The notes below the pieces were generated by a model. The model saw only the letters and a program-made list of their open reading frames with translations, made no database searches and was not told where the DNA came from. A DNA stretch of 64,000 bases, taken from contig JAURVB010001676.1 of NCBI GenBank assembly GCA_033002965.1, forward strand, positions 1 to 64,000, written 5' to 3'. Of this stretch, positions 35,076 to 48,249 are shown one piece after another. Numbering within the stretch: position 1 is the stretch's first letter; every line of letters starts with the position of its first letter. Source of the DNA: Piper betle (taxonomy: Eukaryota; Streptophyta; Magnoliopsida; Piperales; Piperaceae). The position numbers and the translations under genes were made by a program.

Positions 35076-38000
35076 TGTAACACCCCAAATCCGGTTCACG
35101 CTCGTGAACCAAACCGACATGTTACAGGCCCCGGTTAGGTCGGCTAACCCGAACCCAACTCGTGCGGATCTAATCTCGGCGTCTTAAGATGAAGATATGA
35201 CTCGTCATGCATGAATGAATGCACAGAATCCTAACATGATACTACATGGATGACATGCAAATTAAATTACACACCAATACAATTACGATCAAATCAGTAA
35301 AAATTCTAAAATAACACGAACAAAATATCCCCTAAAAGTGCAATTAGGGGCCACCCTGTCAAATATATATATAATATATATATATATATGCATGTATCAA
35401 CAATTTCATACACACAGAATCTAATCTACTATACACTCATTGTAAAGCTTGGGTCTCAACCTGTAACACCCCGTTCTGGTTCACCCCTGAACCGACCCGG
35501 ATGTGTCACCGGCGACCGAACCGTTCGCTAATCTACTTGATTCGGTTAAGCCGACCCGGATCTACTCTCGGCGTCTGAGGACGGTGATGCAACATGCACA
35601 ACATGAATGAGATGCTTGGGTTCTAACGTGGTCCTATATGCATGCCATGACGTGCAAACAACACGAAGGAAAAAAATTAAACAAGAAAATAGTAATAAAA
35701 TAATTATATTTTTAAAGAAAAACAGACAGAGCTTCCCTAATAGTGCAATAAGGGCCACCCTATCCACACATGCAGTAATAATTTATCTACAATAATTCAC
35801 AAAAGCATGGTATTCGTCTTTACTCATCTCATCCGAGCCGAGCCGAAGCTCCAAGGCTCCATATCTAACCTCACTCCCCATTTCCATGCATAACATTCTA
35901 TTTCCACAATCAATCATATGCATTCTCAACATAAATACCAAGTCATTCACATACATTACAAACGGCAGGTACATGTGTGCGCGATCCGTGCTCCTCCTCC
36001 GCGGTTCCGACAGCTTTCACTCTTCGCGATGATGCTCACCTACATATATATAAAAAAACCGTCAGTAACGAGCGTTACCGGTCCAGAAAGTAACTAATAT
36101 CAAACTGGCATAGGAGAGCTAACTCTCCTGTTGAAGAAAATCATATACTTCCTCAAGAACACTCATAAGGGCCTCCGGGAGCCATCGACCTCAGTCGGTA
36201 GCGTCCCCTATCTTTCTCTTTCTCGTTCTCATTCTCAACATGGCCAAAGCCTATCCCTCTGCGCGGGAAAATCATTTTTCTCTTTTCTCATTCATCTCGC
36301 CCTCTACACCTTCCATATCACTCCTGGCCCTGAGCACAAGGGCCGGGTACTTTCGGGCATGCGCCTTAGGTACCCTTTTACGCCACAAGTCCAGACATGC
36401 GCTGCTTAGCAGTACCCGTAAACCTCCACACTTCTCCGGGTTTGAGGAACTCAAAGGTGGAGTTGTCAGGATCCCTCAGGAATGGAGTGGGTTCTCCCCA
36501 GCTCCAGAGCCCGCTTTGACGAACACACGCCCTATCTGAAGGCGTGGCCGTCGTTACCCGCACTCGTCCACTCACCAAAACACGAAAACATATATATTAT
36601 ATATAGGCCTGGGTAGGGATTTATAAAATAGGCCCGAAGGCAACTTGATCTGGATCTGAGTTTGAAAACAAACTCGAGGGATCTCATCCTCGAGGGTTAT
36701 TAATCCGGAAATCTACGTACGACTAGATGGCCCGTGCGGAGTGGGATACGATAAATCCACCACTCGGCACGTCCACTTACCTGTTGAAAACAAAATGCGA
36801 TAGAGTTTAGCGATCAAACCAGAAGCGAGTCCTAAACGGACCTGGTAGAAGCTCCAAACGGGTCCACGTGCCTAGGCGGCGAGCTCCTACACCGTACCTA
36901 CACAATCAAGCTAAAAGCTAACGCCCGCATGATGAATCACACATCCTATAGCATGCACACACAATCAACACAATCACGCATCAATCATCACACATTCATC
37001 CTAAGTCAATTCTAGTGAGTTTTCAATCTACGTTTCATGAAATCAGGGTAATTAATTAGTTCACCTAATTAATTCCTTACTTTTCCATTTTAACACTCAT
37101 CAATCAACCAATTTCATAATTTTTATTAAATTACACACAAACATACAGACACGTCAAAAACACGAAAATTCATCTAATTATCTAGTCTAGCATGCTTCCC
37201 TAATAATTATAAAATTTAAGAATTTACGTCGGAGTAATTTATACCTCGCGTCGTCGAAAATCGGCGACGGCTAGGGTTTCTGTTTCGTGGCTCGAAACTC
37301 GAATTCGGCACCTAGCGGCGTCCGAAGTTCGATCGGATTCGACCGGGTGCGTTCGGCGGATGATCCGGCGAATTTCCCACGAATCCAATTTTCCGGCGGT
37401 TCCGGCGGTTTTCCGGCGAGTGTCGGCGATTTTCCGGCGGATTCCGGCGGTTTTCCGGCGATGATTCTGGACAGGGCAATCAGGGGGTCTATCGGCACCA
37501 GCTCGACGAGCTTGGTCCGATGGTGGTGTCAAACAGGGTAGCCGGGGCGGCGATGGCTGTCGCGGCGGCGTCAAAACGGGCGGCGGCGGCGGCGTGCTCC
37601 GATCGGGGCTACGGCCGGCCTCGACGGTGGTCGGGATGATGGGGAAACGTCGGCGACGGCGAGAGGGTGAGACTGGTGGTCACAGCGGCGGCGACGGCGA
37701 CCGAACGGCGGCGGAATCCGGCTCGGAGTGGCGACGGCCGAGGCGGCTTCGTGGCATCGCGGCGGCGCGCCGGTAGGCGATCGGTGGCCGGGGTCTGTCG
37801 GGACGGCACGACGACGGCGAGGGGACGACGGGCGGTTGGTTCCGGCGGCGGGGCGGCAGTCGGCGGCAAGGTCAGGGCGGCGTCGGGCGGCTAGGGTTTG
37901 GAGAAAAAGAAAAGACGATCGGGGAAGATGAAGGGGCGTGCGATGGCATTTTTGTAAATTAAACTTGACTCGACTCCGACTCGAGTCAATAATAATAACT

Positions 38001-40958
38001 ATCTCCTAATAAATCCTAAAAAAATCCAAAAAAATTGGGAAAAATCCCGTAAAATCAAACGAACACAGCAACATCCAAATGATATGTTCTATAACTAATA
38101 ACCCACCCAAACTCACCTATATCGCGTCCTAATTCGTCATTCGGCCCTAAAAATATTCTACGATCAAATAAAAATAACAATCAATACTGCATACCTCCAT
38201 ATACTTGATAACCCATTTTTCATCATCTTTTTGATGTTATCATCGTATACTTGAGCATACATGACCCTCATCGCTCATAACTCACAGCTGGCCTCAACTC
38301 AGCTCGCGGTCCATGAAGCTGACTCGACTCGAACCGACGGTTGAACCGACTGGTTCGCTCCCGTAAAACTCTGACTCGAGTCACGGGTTTTACACAACCC
38401 ACAACGGTTCCACTGCGCAATCTCTTCACATTTCCTTTTCCTATCATCATGTCTTAGTATTTCATCTCATCATGTCCTCAAATTTTAGTATTTAATCACA
38501 TCACATCAATATAATAACATCATAACAAAATATAACCATTCAATCGACTGACATGTGTGCAAGCGACGACAGTACTCCTCCGTCCAAACTGGCTTCTCCA
38601 ACTCGTGATTATTACCTACATATATTATAGAAACACGTCAGTAACAAGGGTTACTGGCCCGGAAAATAAAATAACTATAACAAGTTTGCTATGAGAGCAA
38701 ACTCTCATATGAAAGAAAACATCATATACTCCTCGTGAACACTCTGAAGGGCACTACTGAGGAGCCACTGGGCTTGCAGACCCGGTAGCATCCCGAACTT
38801 ACTGATCTGCTGCTACTGATGCCACTCTCGGCATTTTCTTACTTCATTTTCTGGTCTCAAATCCTAAGTCCTCTCCTTACCTCCATATTTCTCCTGGCCT
38901 TGAGCACGAAAGCCGAGTACTCTCAGGCAGTCGCCTTTAGTACCCTTTGAACCACAAGTCTGGACATGCGCTGTACTAAACAGTACCCGTAAACCTCCAC
39001 GTTCTCCGGGTGTGAGGAACTCAAACACGGAGTTGTCAGGATCCCTCGAGAATGGAACAGTCCGCTGGCACTAATCCAGAGCCCTCTTTGACTATCACGG
39101 CATCCGCTCATGGTACGTGCATGTCGGTTTCTCCATCTCTCGTCTCACTAAAAATGCGAAAACTACTATATATATAGGTCTGGGTAGGGGTTTATAAAAT
39201 AGGCCTGAAGGCAACTTGTGGTGGATCTTGTTTTCAAAATCATCCTCGAGGGATCTCATCCTCGAGGGGTTATTAATCCGGAAAACTGTTCGGTTAAATG
39301 GCCCGAGTTAAGTGGGATCCAATAAAACGCCACTTAACCCGTCCTGCAAATATTAAAATAAACATACAATAGAAGAGAACATAAAATAGAGACGAGTCAT
39401 AAACGGACCTGGTAGAAGCTCCAAGCGTGTCATCGCGCCTAGGCGGCGAGCTCCTACTCCGTACCTACACATCAAAACTAAATACTAACGCCTGCTAACT
39501 AAATGATGAATCAAACTCGTCATGATCAAACACACTCACAATACAACATCAACCATAACAATCAACAATTATAAATGTGAAAGTAATTCCAACTTATCCT
39601 ATTAACACAAATTTTATTATATTTCCTAAGTTACGTTGTACTCGATTATCATACTCAAATTTACTTTACTTCATTAGATCACTTAACCTTCATTATCTGT
39701 TAATCACATCATGCACATCTTTACTTCATTCATAGTCTGGCATTCATCATGACAACTACTCAATTCTAGCATGCTATGCTAACAATCATCATCAATTTTA
39801 AATAATTAAATCGGAGGTAATTATACCTCACGTCATCGGCAATCGGCGACGGCTAGGGTTTCATCGCGCGTCTCGGAGCTCGAATTCGGCGCTCGTTGGC
39901 ATCCGAAGTTCGATCGGGTTTGACTGGATGAACTCCTAGAAGATCCGGCGAATTCCAGCAAATCCAATTTTTTCGGCGGTTTTTTCGGCAACATCCGTTG
40001 GCCGGCGTCTACTAGCCAAAAAGTAAGGGTATTGGGTACCCTTGGAACCGGCTCGGCAAGCCCGACTCATCTACGACGTCGACGTGGTCAACGGAAGCGG
40101 CGGCTCGCCGGAAAATGGCAAAACAGAGCCGGCGGCAATGGGTGACTCGATCCGGCCGGCCTGGACGGCGACGGCCTCCGCTCCGGTCAAGAAAGGTCAC
40201 TGGGTGGTCGAGGATGTCGAGGCTACCACCCAATCGTGGCAGGCAACGGTCGTCAGCGGCGGAATCGGCAATGCAACTGAAACGTAGCCGCGGCACTAGG
40301 CACGGCTTCCTCGCGTCGCGGCGGCCAGATGGTGGCCGGGCCTGGTCGACTCAGCACGGCGATGCCGTGGCGGGTCTAGCCGGCGATGATCGGCGGCAGG
40401 CCGATGTCCACGGCAGTGGCGGCGACGCTGCACAGGGGCGGCGTCAGGGCAAGGGTTTGGGCAGAGGAAAACGTTGGAGCGGGAAGAAAAGGGCTGGTGG
40501 CAAACTTGTAAATATCACTTGACTCGTCTCCGGCTTGAGTCAAGAATAATAATTATGTCGCCGTAAATCCTAAAAGTTCCATAAAATCGAGAAAAAATCC
40601 CATAAAATCAAACAAAACACCAAAACAATCATAATGATATGCTCTAGAACTATCAACCCACCCAAACTGCCCGTTACGCATCCTAACGTGGTAAATGGCC
40701 TAAAATTAATTTTACGATCCACTATATATAAAATATACAAAAGTAACTAGCATACTCTCATATATTCTGATAACTCATTCTATTATGCTGTGTTCATGAT
40801 GTTATCATTATATACTTGGGTACACATGACCCTCATAGCTCATACACACGGCTGGCATCGATTCAGTACACGTATTCTGAAACTCACTCGACGCAAAAAT
40901 AACGGCCAAACCAACCGGTTCTGAATATAAAACCATGACTCAAATCGTGGGTTTTATA
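35076..40958 (-). repeat. Right (5') LTR of the LARD-like element, interrupted
   Basis: The two parts are 35076-35461 and 38400-40958, separated by a nested solo LTR and its target copy. Joined, they give about 2945 bp and align with the left LTR. The outer terminus reads TTTTATA in place of TTTTACA, a C-to-T change in the otherwise essential CA end. Confidence 0.88.
35462..38394 (-). mobile_element. Nested solo LTR of a related family
   Basis: The 2933 bp segment runs from TGTAACACCCCGTTCTGG to GGGTTTTACA, flanked by a perfect 5 bp target duplication CAACC (35457-35461 and 38395-38399). It follows the same block order as the host LTR, including the GC-rich block (37250-37930), but is clearly diverged from it, so it is a sister family or subfamily. 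With no interior and intact duplications, it is the product of recombination between two LTRs of an inserted element. Confidence 0.92.
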
Positions 40959-41384
40959 GGTACCTATCTATCTATAACCAAACCCGACCATTTATAATCG
41001 GGTATCCATCTTTCCCAAAATAAACTCCATTATTAATTATTTAAAACCTAACCATTAAAGCTTGGTCGAGTTGGATAACCAATGGGCACCCCTACTCCCT
41101 TGGCATCAAATTAGCTCTTTTAATTTTAGAGGGATCCAACTTGCCTCATGTCTGATGTCTTTTATGCCAACAAATTATTTCCTTGTGCAGCCACGTAAAT
41201 GCTCACCATAAAATTATTTCCTTTCGCAACACTCTATTGGATTTTACGGGCTGATTTTAATGCTATTAAAGATTAGAAATCTAGAGAGTTCGGCCCAGTA
41301 TTACTGATCACGGGACGGTCAGTCAATTTAATGATTTACGTTCACATGTCTGAACATTTTTCATCCAACCGTCTGAACACCGAC

Positions 41385-41532
41385 AAATTTTTGGAGACTC
41401 TATCTTGGGACACCCCGATAAGATGGCAACACTTGGCCACTTACCCAAAAAAACCTCAAATAGTGTAGGCAGTGGTAAGTGGCCAGGTTTGCAATCTTAT
41501 TGGGGCATCCAAGATCGAGTCTCCAAAAATTT
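41385..41532. repeat. 148 bp fold-back element
   Basis: The left arm AAATTTTTGGAGACTC...GGCCACTTACC and the right arm GGTAAGTGGCC...GAGTCTCCAAAAATTT are inverted copies of about 60 bp with few mismatches, around a ~28 bp loop. A transcript would form a long hairpin. The likely origin is a small fold-back MITE. It lies 290 bp beyond the split MITE. Confidence 0.85.
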
Positions 41533-41550
41533 CTCATTTGTGTGAGATAA

Positions 41551-41785
41551 TGGTGTAAATTAATTGAGCCGAGCTGAGCCGAACCAAGCCAAATAGGTTG
41601 TGTTTGAATTCGACTTGTTTTTTCACATACATGTTCGAGCTTGGCTTAATTACTTGACGAGCCTTAGATTTATTATGGGTTGACCAGCTCATCCAAAATC
41701 CTTAGTGTTTAGGCTCTACTTGTGCTCAATTTGCTATATTTTTTAAGTCGAGTAAATGCTTGAGCCCAAACTTGGCTTGACAAGG
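41551..41785. mobile_element. hAT-type MITE fragment
   Basis: GGTGTAAATTAATTGAGCCG and the following GAGCTGAGCCGAACCAAGCC are typical of the subterminal zones of such MITEs. An inward GAGCCCAAACTTGGCTTGAC lies at the other side. Exact ends and a target duplication are not visible. Confidence 0.35.
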
Positions 41786-42273
41786 AGTGGAGGAAATGAG
41801 GATTGAGGAGAGGTGCAGTAGTGGCAAGAGGAAGAAGGAGCTAGTAGTGCAGGGCTTGAAGTAATTGAAAACAAGGAATTAATGAGGTTAAGGTTGGGGT
41901 CGATGAGAAGAACAGTGTAGAGATGGGAAGGTGGATTAGCACTGCATATCCTAGGTTGAGCTAGGACCAAGGTGATACTCTGAGACAGGCAGAGGGAACG
42001 AATCCATCTCCCAATTGGAGCCATAGTCCCCAATAAAAGGTTAGTTTACATAGCTAGATGATTTTGTTTCTTGTAGTGTGCTACTCCTGAATCTCAAAGT
42101 TCTAATTTTACTACATAAAGGTAGCAATTTTGTGTGACATTACAGCAGCATAATCTATGCCAAAGAAGAACTCTGGGCTTCTTAGTTTTTTTTTCTTATT
42201 TATATGTTTGAACTCAAAGCTGTAACTTACAATTCAATTGCATCATGTTAAAAATCATTGATACCTTATAATG
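41786..42273. other. Intergenic, nothing recognised
   Basis: A 96-codon minus-strand frame (41743-42033) has no motif I recognise, and no promoter or splice pattern supports it. Confidence 0.3.
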
Positions 42274-45200
42274 TTAGGAATTCTAAAACTTTAAGATTTC
42301 TAATTTAATTCAATTTCAATTAAAACATTGAAAGAAATTGACAATAAGATCTACCTAGAAATTGTTTGAAGAATATAAGGAAAATAATGCTAAAGCATAC
42401 CTTGATCTATGCTTTGATTTTGATTAAGAAATCAGTGTAATTTTCTTTTCTCTTTTCTCCTTTCTTCCTTCTCTGTTCTGTACAGTGTCTCCAAGATAGA
42501 AAGATACACTTAATCTTTGTTATTTAAAACCCAAAATACCATCATATTTGGATCCTTTTATTGGACCAGCCTATTTGATTATAAATAGGCCACTTAATGA
42601 TTATTAAATAACTTAACAATCATTCACTTGGCTCATGTAATGATTTGATGATTCAATAAAACTTTAGTGAACTCCATACATTGAATCAATTAAGTCATCT
42701 TAATTGAATTTTCTTGATTAAATGATTGCGGTCACAAATCATTCAACGACATGATCCCTTCCATGTATCATAATCAATTAAATTCATAATAAATTTAACC
42801 AAGGAGTACTATAATCTTTAACATTTTATTATTATCTCACTTGAAAACGATACACACACATAACATTATTGTAGATAATATGTTCATGTGCTAAAAGATG
42901 AGTTTAATTGAATTCACAAGAGTCACAATAACATGATCAAAACAATAAAATGTATACATTTTACACTATCATGCTAACAAGGACTTATCCATAATGCCCA
43001 TCTGACAAATGTTTTGGGCGGCAAAATACTTAGTTAGCGGATTCGTTATCATCATTTTTGTACCAATATGCTCAATAGATATTTTCTCTTTCAGCATTTC
43101 CTCCTTAACAGGCAAGTACTTTATATCTACGTAGTTAGCACTCTTTTTATATTTGTCATTCTTTGGTAGAAAAATAGTTGTGGAATTAAAATAATAAAAT
43201 TTCAATGGTCTACCTTATATTGTCGACAAAACCAAGACCTAAGATAAAATTCTGCAACCATAATGCATGCACAATGGTCTCAAAGCATGCTACGAACTCA
43301 GCATCCTTAATGGACGTAGCAATGGCATACTATTTTCCACTCTTCCATGAAATTGCTCCTCCTCCTAACACGAATGTGTAGCCAAATGTGGATTTTCTTG
43401 AGGCCACACATCCGGCACAATTCGAGTACGAATAGCCTACCACCTCAAGATGGTTTGACCTCCTGTAGGTGAGCATGTAATCTTTAGTGCCTTGTAAATA
43501 CCCAAGAATTTTCTTTGAGGTTTTCCAATGGTCTATTCTTGGATTACTTTGATATCAGCCTAACATCACAATAGCAAAATTAATATCTGTTTGAGTATAT
43601 GTCTCAGCATATATCAAGCTCCCTCCTACCGATACATAAGGAATTGTATTGATTGCTTTACATTCCAAATCATTCTTTAGACATTACATTTGACTAAACT
43701 TGTCCCCTTTTTGTATTGAAACCATTCCTGCGGAACATTTATCCATTCTAAATCGCTTCAAAATTTTATCAATGTAGGCCGTCTGAGATAATCCCAACAA
43801 TTATTGTGATCTATCACAAAATATTTCTATTCCTATTACATAAGATGTCTCACTCATAACCTTCATTTCAAAATTCTTAGAGAGATAATTCTTAGCATCA
43901 TATAACAACCCAATGTCATTAACGCTAAGAAGGATATCATCAACATATAGGATTAATATAATGAACTTGCTCCTACTGACCTTCATATAGATACACTTAT
44001 CAACAATGTTCTCTATAAAACCATAAAATGTAATGGTATTATTAAACTTAAGATACTATTGTTAAGAAGCTTGTTTTAGTCCATATATTAATTTATTTAA
44101 TTTATACACCAAGTTTTATTTTCTTGTGATCACAAAACCTTTCGATTGATCCATATAAACTTCCTCTTTCAAGTAACCATTCAGCAAGACAGTTTGAATA
44201 CCATTTGGTGAAACTCTAGATCATAATGAGCCACTAGAGTCAAAACAATTCTTAATGAATCCCTTTTTACAACTGGTGATAAGGTTCCCTTATATTCAAT
44301 GTCATCCCTTTGAGTGAAACCTTTGGCAACAAGTTTGGCTTTATAACTTTCAATGTTGCCTTTTGAGTCATGTTTAATCTTAAAGACCCACTTACAATGG
44401 ACTTGTTTTGAACCTTAAAATAATTCAACTAAATCCTAGATTTTCTTGTCATCCATTGATTTGAACTCTTCTTTCAAAGCATTAAACTATTTTTCTTAAT
44501 TGTCACATTCTATGACTTGTTTGAACAAATTTAGATCATTATCAAAGCTTAAGTCACACTTTATGTTCTAATGAGTAAACCACGGTCATTTGAAATAGTC
44601 GGTCATTTTAGCCTTACATATCTTTGCAATGCTATTTCTTATGGAATTACTTGCTCATTTATGACTTGTACGTTATTAGTCAGTTCATTATTAGCATTTT
44701 CAATATGTGGGTTTTGGATATTAATTTGCCATTCATGTGTGTTACATTACCTTAATATAACAATAGGAACATAAACCTAAGAAGAAAAACAAATTGCAGA
44801 AGCTTCCACTAGAGTTTCTTGAATACCAATCTTTCGTAATTCCCCATTGCCATTGACTTGATCATTCTCAATAAATCAAACATTATCAGTCTCAACTATT
44901 CTTGTACTATGATAAAAATAGTAAAATTTATACCCTTTTAACTTTTTGGAATAAATGATGAAATAACTATTAATAGTAGGATATCCACTAATTGAGACTT
45001 TTCAGGCAACAAATACGAGTAATAATACTATTAGAAATCAGTAATAAAAGTGATAAAAGATTTTTCACTATTCAAAGAAGGAATATCAAATGGACCACAT
45101 ATATCAATGTGTATCAATTCAAGTGGTTCATTATTTCTAGTGGGTGGATGTTTTAATGTATGTTTAGTTTACTTACCTTTAATGCAATACACACATACTA

Positions 45201-46561
45201 CAATAAGTAAAATCCAATTGGCAGAGGATTTCAACTTTCACTAACCTCATTACCTTTTTTCTAAATATATGTCCTAATCTTTGATGCCATAAAAAAATAA
45301 ATTTTTCATTATGTGAAGTATGTTTTAAAACCAAAACCATGCATAACATTAAACATGGATTCAATAAAGCCAACATAAAGATTAAAACGATGCAATCTAT
45401 TAACTATAGTACCAAAGCCATAATAGTACTCCTATTTGTACAATGGATATACAATGTTTCCAATCTTAAAATTAAAACCTAAATCATCCAACCTTCTAAC
45501 AAAAATTAAATTTCTAGCACAGTCAGGAACATAAAGACACATTTTCGGATCCAAGTGACATCAAGAATCCTAGATTGATCTATACGTTCTAATTCCCTCA
45601 ATCTATACCTTCATTTTGTTCCCCATATACAAGAACTGTTCAGTTGCATTTATGAGTTGGATTGAAAGGGATTTGGGTATGACATGAGATACATGAGTTA
45701 TAGCACCAAAATCTAATACATAAGTTGTAGCACCAAAATCTAACTACCAAGTATTATTGGACATTTCAATAAGGTTTGATTTAAAACATACTGAAACATA
45801 GCATGTACCTTTTTTTGAACCATACCTTTCCTTTAAGACAATCCTTTTAAAGTGACTAGTCCTTTTGCAGGAAAAAATATTTATATTCCTTATGGACTTT
45901 CCCATTGTTCACTTTCATTGGGGCTTTGTCCTTATTCTCTCCAACTTTAGTCTTGCTACGATTGGCTTTCTTTTGAAATGTTAAATGAATGGAGTGTTTT
46001 TCATTTTCTTTAGTATCTCTTCCTTGTGAACTAACATGACCTTAATTTCTTGAAGGTTCTATTTTTCCTTAAGGGTGTTGTAATTTACGTTAACGCAGGA
46101 AGAAGTGAGTTAATAATGAACTGAACAAGAAAAGACTCAATCACATCCATGCTCATCAGTGTCAACTTTGTTACTAAATTTACCATTCCAATTACATGAT
46201 CATGAATGGGTTGTGACCAATCAAATTTTTTGTTCATCAGTTCACTCATGAGAGTTCCCACAATTGACTTATCAACAATGTCCAACTGGGAATACTCCTT
46301 AACTTTTACCATAAATTCCTTTGTATTGTACGCCTTGGGCATTGATGACTTGATATTTTCAGCCATTGTCATTCTTATTAAGTTCAAACACACCATGTTA
46401 GACCACTCCCAAGCTTTAAAAAAACTTGTCAGCATCTAAACAAGTCTCATTAATGGTTATGGGTTTTTTGAAACTAATGCCAAGAAACACCCACTTGAAA
46501 CGGGTTGTTTATACCAATCAGCATAGTTCATCTCATTGAACTTAACCATACTATTACCCAT
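42274..46561 (-). mobile_element. Decayed Ty1/copia retrotransposon
   Basis: Gag, gag-pre-integrase, reverse transcriptase and RNase H segments appear in the copia order on the minus strand. Gag starts at an ATG at 46561 (MGNSMVKFNEMNYADW) and continues at 46435-46085 with KSIVGTLMSELMNKKFD. The gag-pre-integrase segment at 45376-45179 has LWHQRLGH. Reverse transcriptase at 43986-43801 has the LYVDDILLSVNDIG motif. RNase H at about 43480-42969 has SRKSTFGYTFVLGG and IDIKYL/EHIGTKMM-like tail motifs. Frameshifts and stops interrupt it throughout, for example a TAG right after WKSGK. The zinc knuckle near 45860 has lost its cysteines. A possible 3' LTR starts with TGTTAGGAATTC at 42274. No matching 5' LTR is seen beyond 46561, where an LTR of another family begins. 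Confidence 0.85.
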
Positions 46562-46972
46562 TGTGAAAAAATTAATAGTTGCTGCAAAAATAATACATAT
46601 GCACACACTTTAATACTTTGAGTAACCTAAAAGCATTCAAATTATCAATGAACTTTATAAAGTATTTAAGTTCACCTTTGGGTGATACCTAAACACAAAT
46701 TTAACCAATATTGATATCGTAGGATGAGTTAAATAGAGGTTTTATTGTAACCTTCAAGGATAAGATCCCTTGAATTATTTTCTAATTAAAAACTACTACA
46801 AGTTGCCTTCCGACCTATTTATGATATTTTCCTATCCAAGCCAAACCTATTATAGATGTATGTTTTGTGGAATTTGTGCAATGTGAGAGATGGAAATGGA
46901 CAAAGTTGTTATTTGGCTACTTGTTGAGTAACCACTAATTATAATTTGACACCGGTTGAGAATTTTTAAAGG

Positions 46973-47155
46973 GAGAGACACCCACCATGAAATACGTTAG
47001 ACTCCATAAGGGGAAAGACATCCACTATTGCAAGTACGTAGGACTCTATAACAAGGAGATACAACGTATCCTCGAGAATATGTCAAACTCTGTTAGAGGG
47101 AGAGACACCCACTATTGAATATACATTAGACTTTGTTACAGGAAGAAACAACGAA
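46973..47155. repeat. ~43 bp tandem repeat, about four copies
   Basis: Units start GGGAGAGACACCCACTATTG or a variant and end in AGACTCTGTTA-like sequence. They are substantially diverged from one another. Confidence 0.65.
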
Positions 47156-47293
47156 TTTACATGTTGGTGTAATTTCTGTGTTGTGAGTGTTTTTTGTTTG
47201 AGTACTATTGAAATTACTTTCTTATGAATTTATGAAATCATTTGTGAATATTGTATATAGTTATTTTGGTGCCAGGAACACTTATTATTGATG

Positions 47294-47347
<54 letters not shown>

Positions 47348-47348
47348 G
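47294..47348. repeat. (TA)n(GA)n microsatellite
   Basis: About 15 TA units run directly into about 12 GA units. Confidence 0.95.
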
Positions 47349-47739
47349 GGTGAAGCATGTGGTGTAGCCGACAAGAGAGGGGGCGATGATGGCTTCCTAC
47401 GCACACACTTGGGCAAAGTCACTATTGTATTTTGATTTTATTGGTGCCATGTGACATATATTTATTATTAGTTTATGGATTATTATGATTCTCGACTTTA
47501 TTGTTATTGCATTATTTGAATTGTGTGTTATTGAAATCATGCATCTTTTCTATTGATTAGCTAATCGCATTTTATAAATTTGTACATTTATAATGATTTA
47601 GTGGTTGTCTTTCTTCTAAAACACCAAGCGGGTTGTTGATCCATGTTAGTTGCATTGTATGCGTAAATGCTCATATTGTAACTTGAATAATAATGGCATT
47701 CTAATTCTGTTCGTAAGTAAAGCGAGCTTGGGGTGTTAC

Positions 47740-48249
47740 ACAAATCATGTCAACAAAAGCTAAGTATATGGTGGCTACGCCTAAAAGATAAGGTCATCCT
47801 ATTTCACAAGTCGCTATTGGCTCTAATTTTTTATGTCATCTCATAACATCAAGCGGCTTGGTTAAGAAGTGAAGGTTCTGGATCATTCATTACTAGCTGG
47901 ATCAATTGAGCCGTGCCAAAAAATTTTAAAACATATTTTTTATACTAGTCGAGCAAGAATTTTCCACACGTTTTTTTCTGGAGAAACTACTACCACTTCC
48001 ATCAATAATGGTAAAGTTTTAATGCTAGAGTTTATAATTGACTGTGTGCTAGAAAAAAGTGTTTAAGAAGAATTGAGTCACTTTTTAGTGTAATGCCCAA
48101 CCCAAATATAATCTGAGGGGACTAAAATGGAAAATCTGATTATCATCTTAGGGTTTTACCACTAATAGTTTTGCTAAGCTTGGACTAGCTTTGAGTCTCT
48201 TCGATCAGTCAAACCATAGTTCAAGTTTGTTAAACTTTTAGACTACGAG
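47740..48249. other. Intergenic, nothing recognised
   Basis: A 65-codon plus-strand frame at 47869-48066 shows no recognisable motif. Confidence 0.3.

Larger units (their letters stand above)
28472..40958 (-). mobile_element. LARD-like Ty3/gypsy-type LTR retrotransposon
   Basis: Two LTRs enclose a 3.6 kb interior, and a perfect 5 bp target duplication GGTAC (28467-28471 and 40959-40963) flanks the whole. The element runs on the minus strand. The primer-binding site complementary to initiator methionine tRNA abuts the right LTR, and a GGAGGGAAGAT polypurine tract abuts the left LTR. The phrase CGAGGACGAAATTTTTATAA just before that tract resembles the 3' end of plant Ty3/gypsy chromovirus elements (from memory). 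No gag, protease, reverse transcriptase or integrase motif is seen in the interior on either strand, so the element is non-autonomous, like large retrotransposon derivatives. Without the nested insertion it is about 9.5 kb. Confidence 0.85.
28084..41094. mobile_element. hAT-type MITE split by an LTR element
   Basis: The outer ends are TAGGGGTGCCTAT at 28084 and, in reverse complement, TAGGGGTGCCCAT ending at 41094. They become a single ~519 bp element when the LTR insertion (28472-40963 with its target copy) is taken out. The two halves are 388 bp and 131 bp. The length and AT-rich body match the MITEs at 48250 and 59705. Flanking 8-mers TTCCCGTA and CTCCCTTG share five positions, a weak target duplication. 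This is the oldest layer of a three-level nest. Confidence 0.65.
46750..47739 (+). repeat. Decayed LTR fragment, dominant family, plus orientation
   Basis: GATAAGATCCCTTGAATTAT, then ACAAGTTGCCTTCCGACCTA, then GAGAGATGG follow in order the reverse complement of the 29590-29720 part of the LARD LTR. The fragment may end at GGGGTGTTACA (47729-47739), the family's 3' terminus. It abuts the copia remnant and may have replaced its 5' end. Confidence 0.55.
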
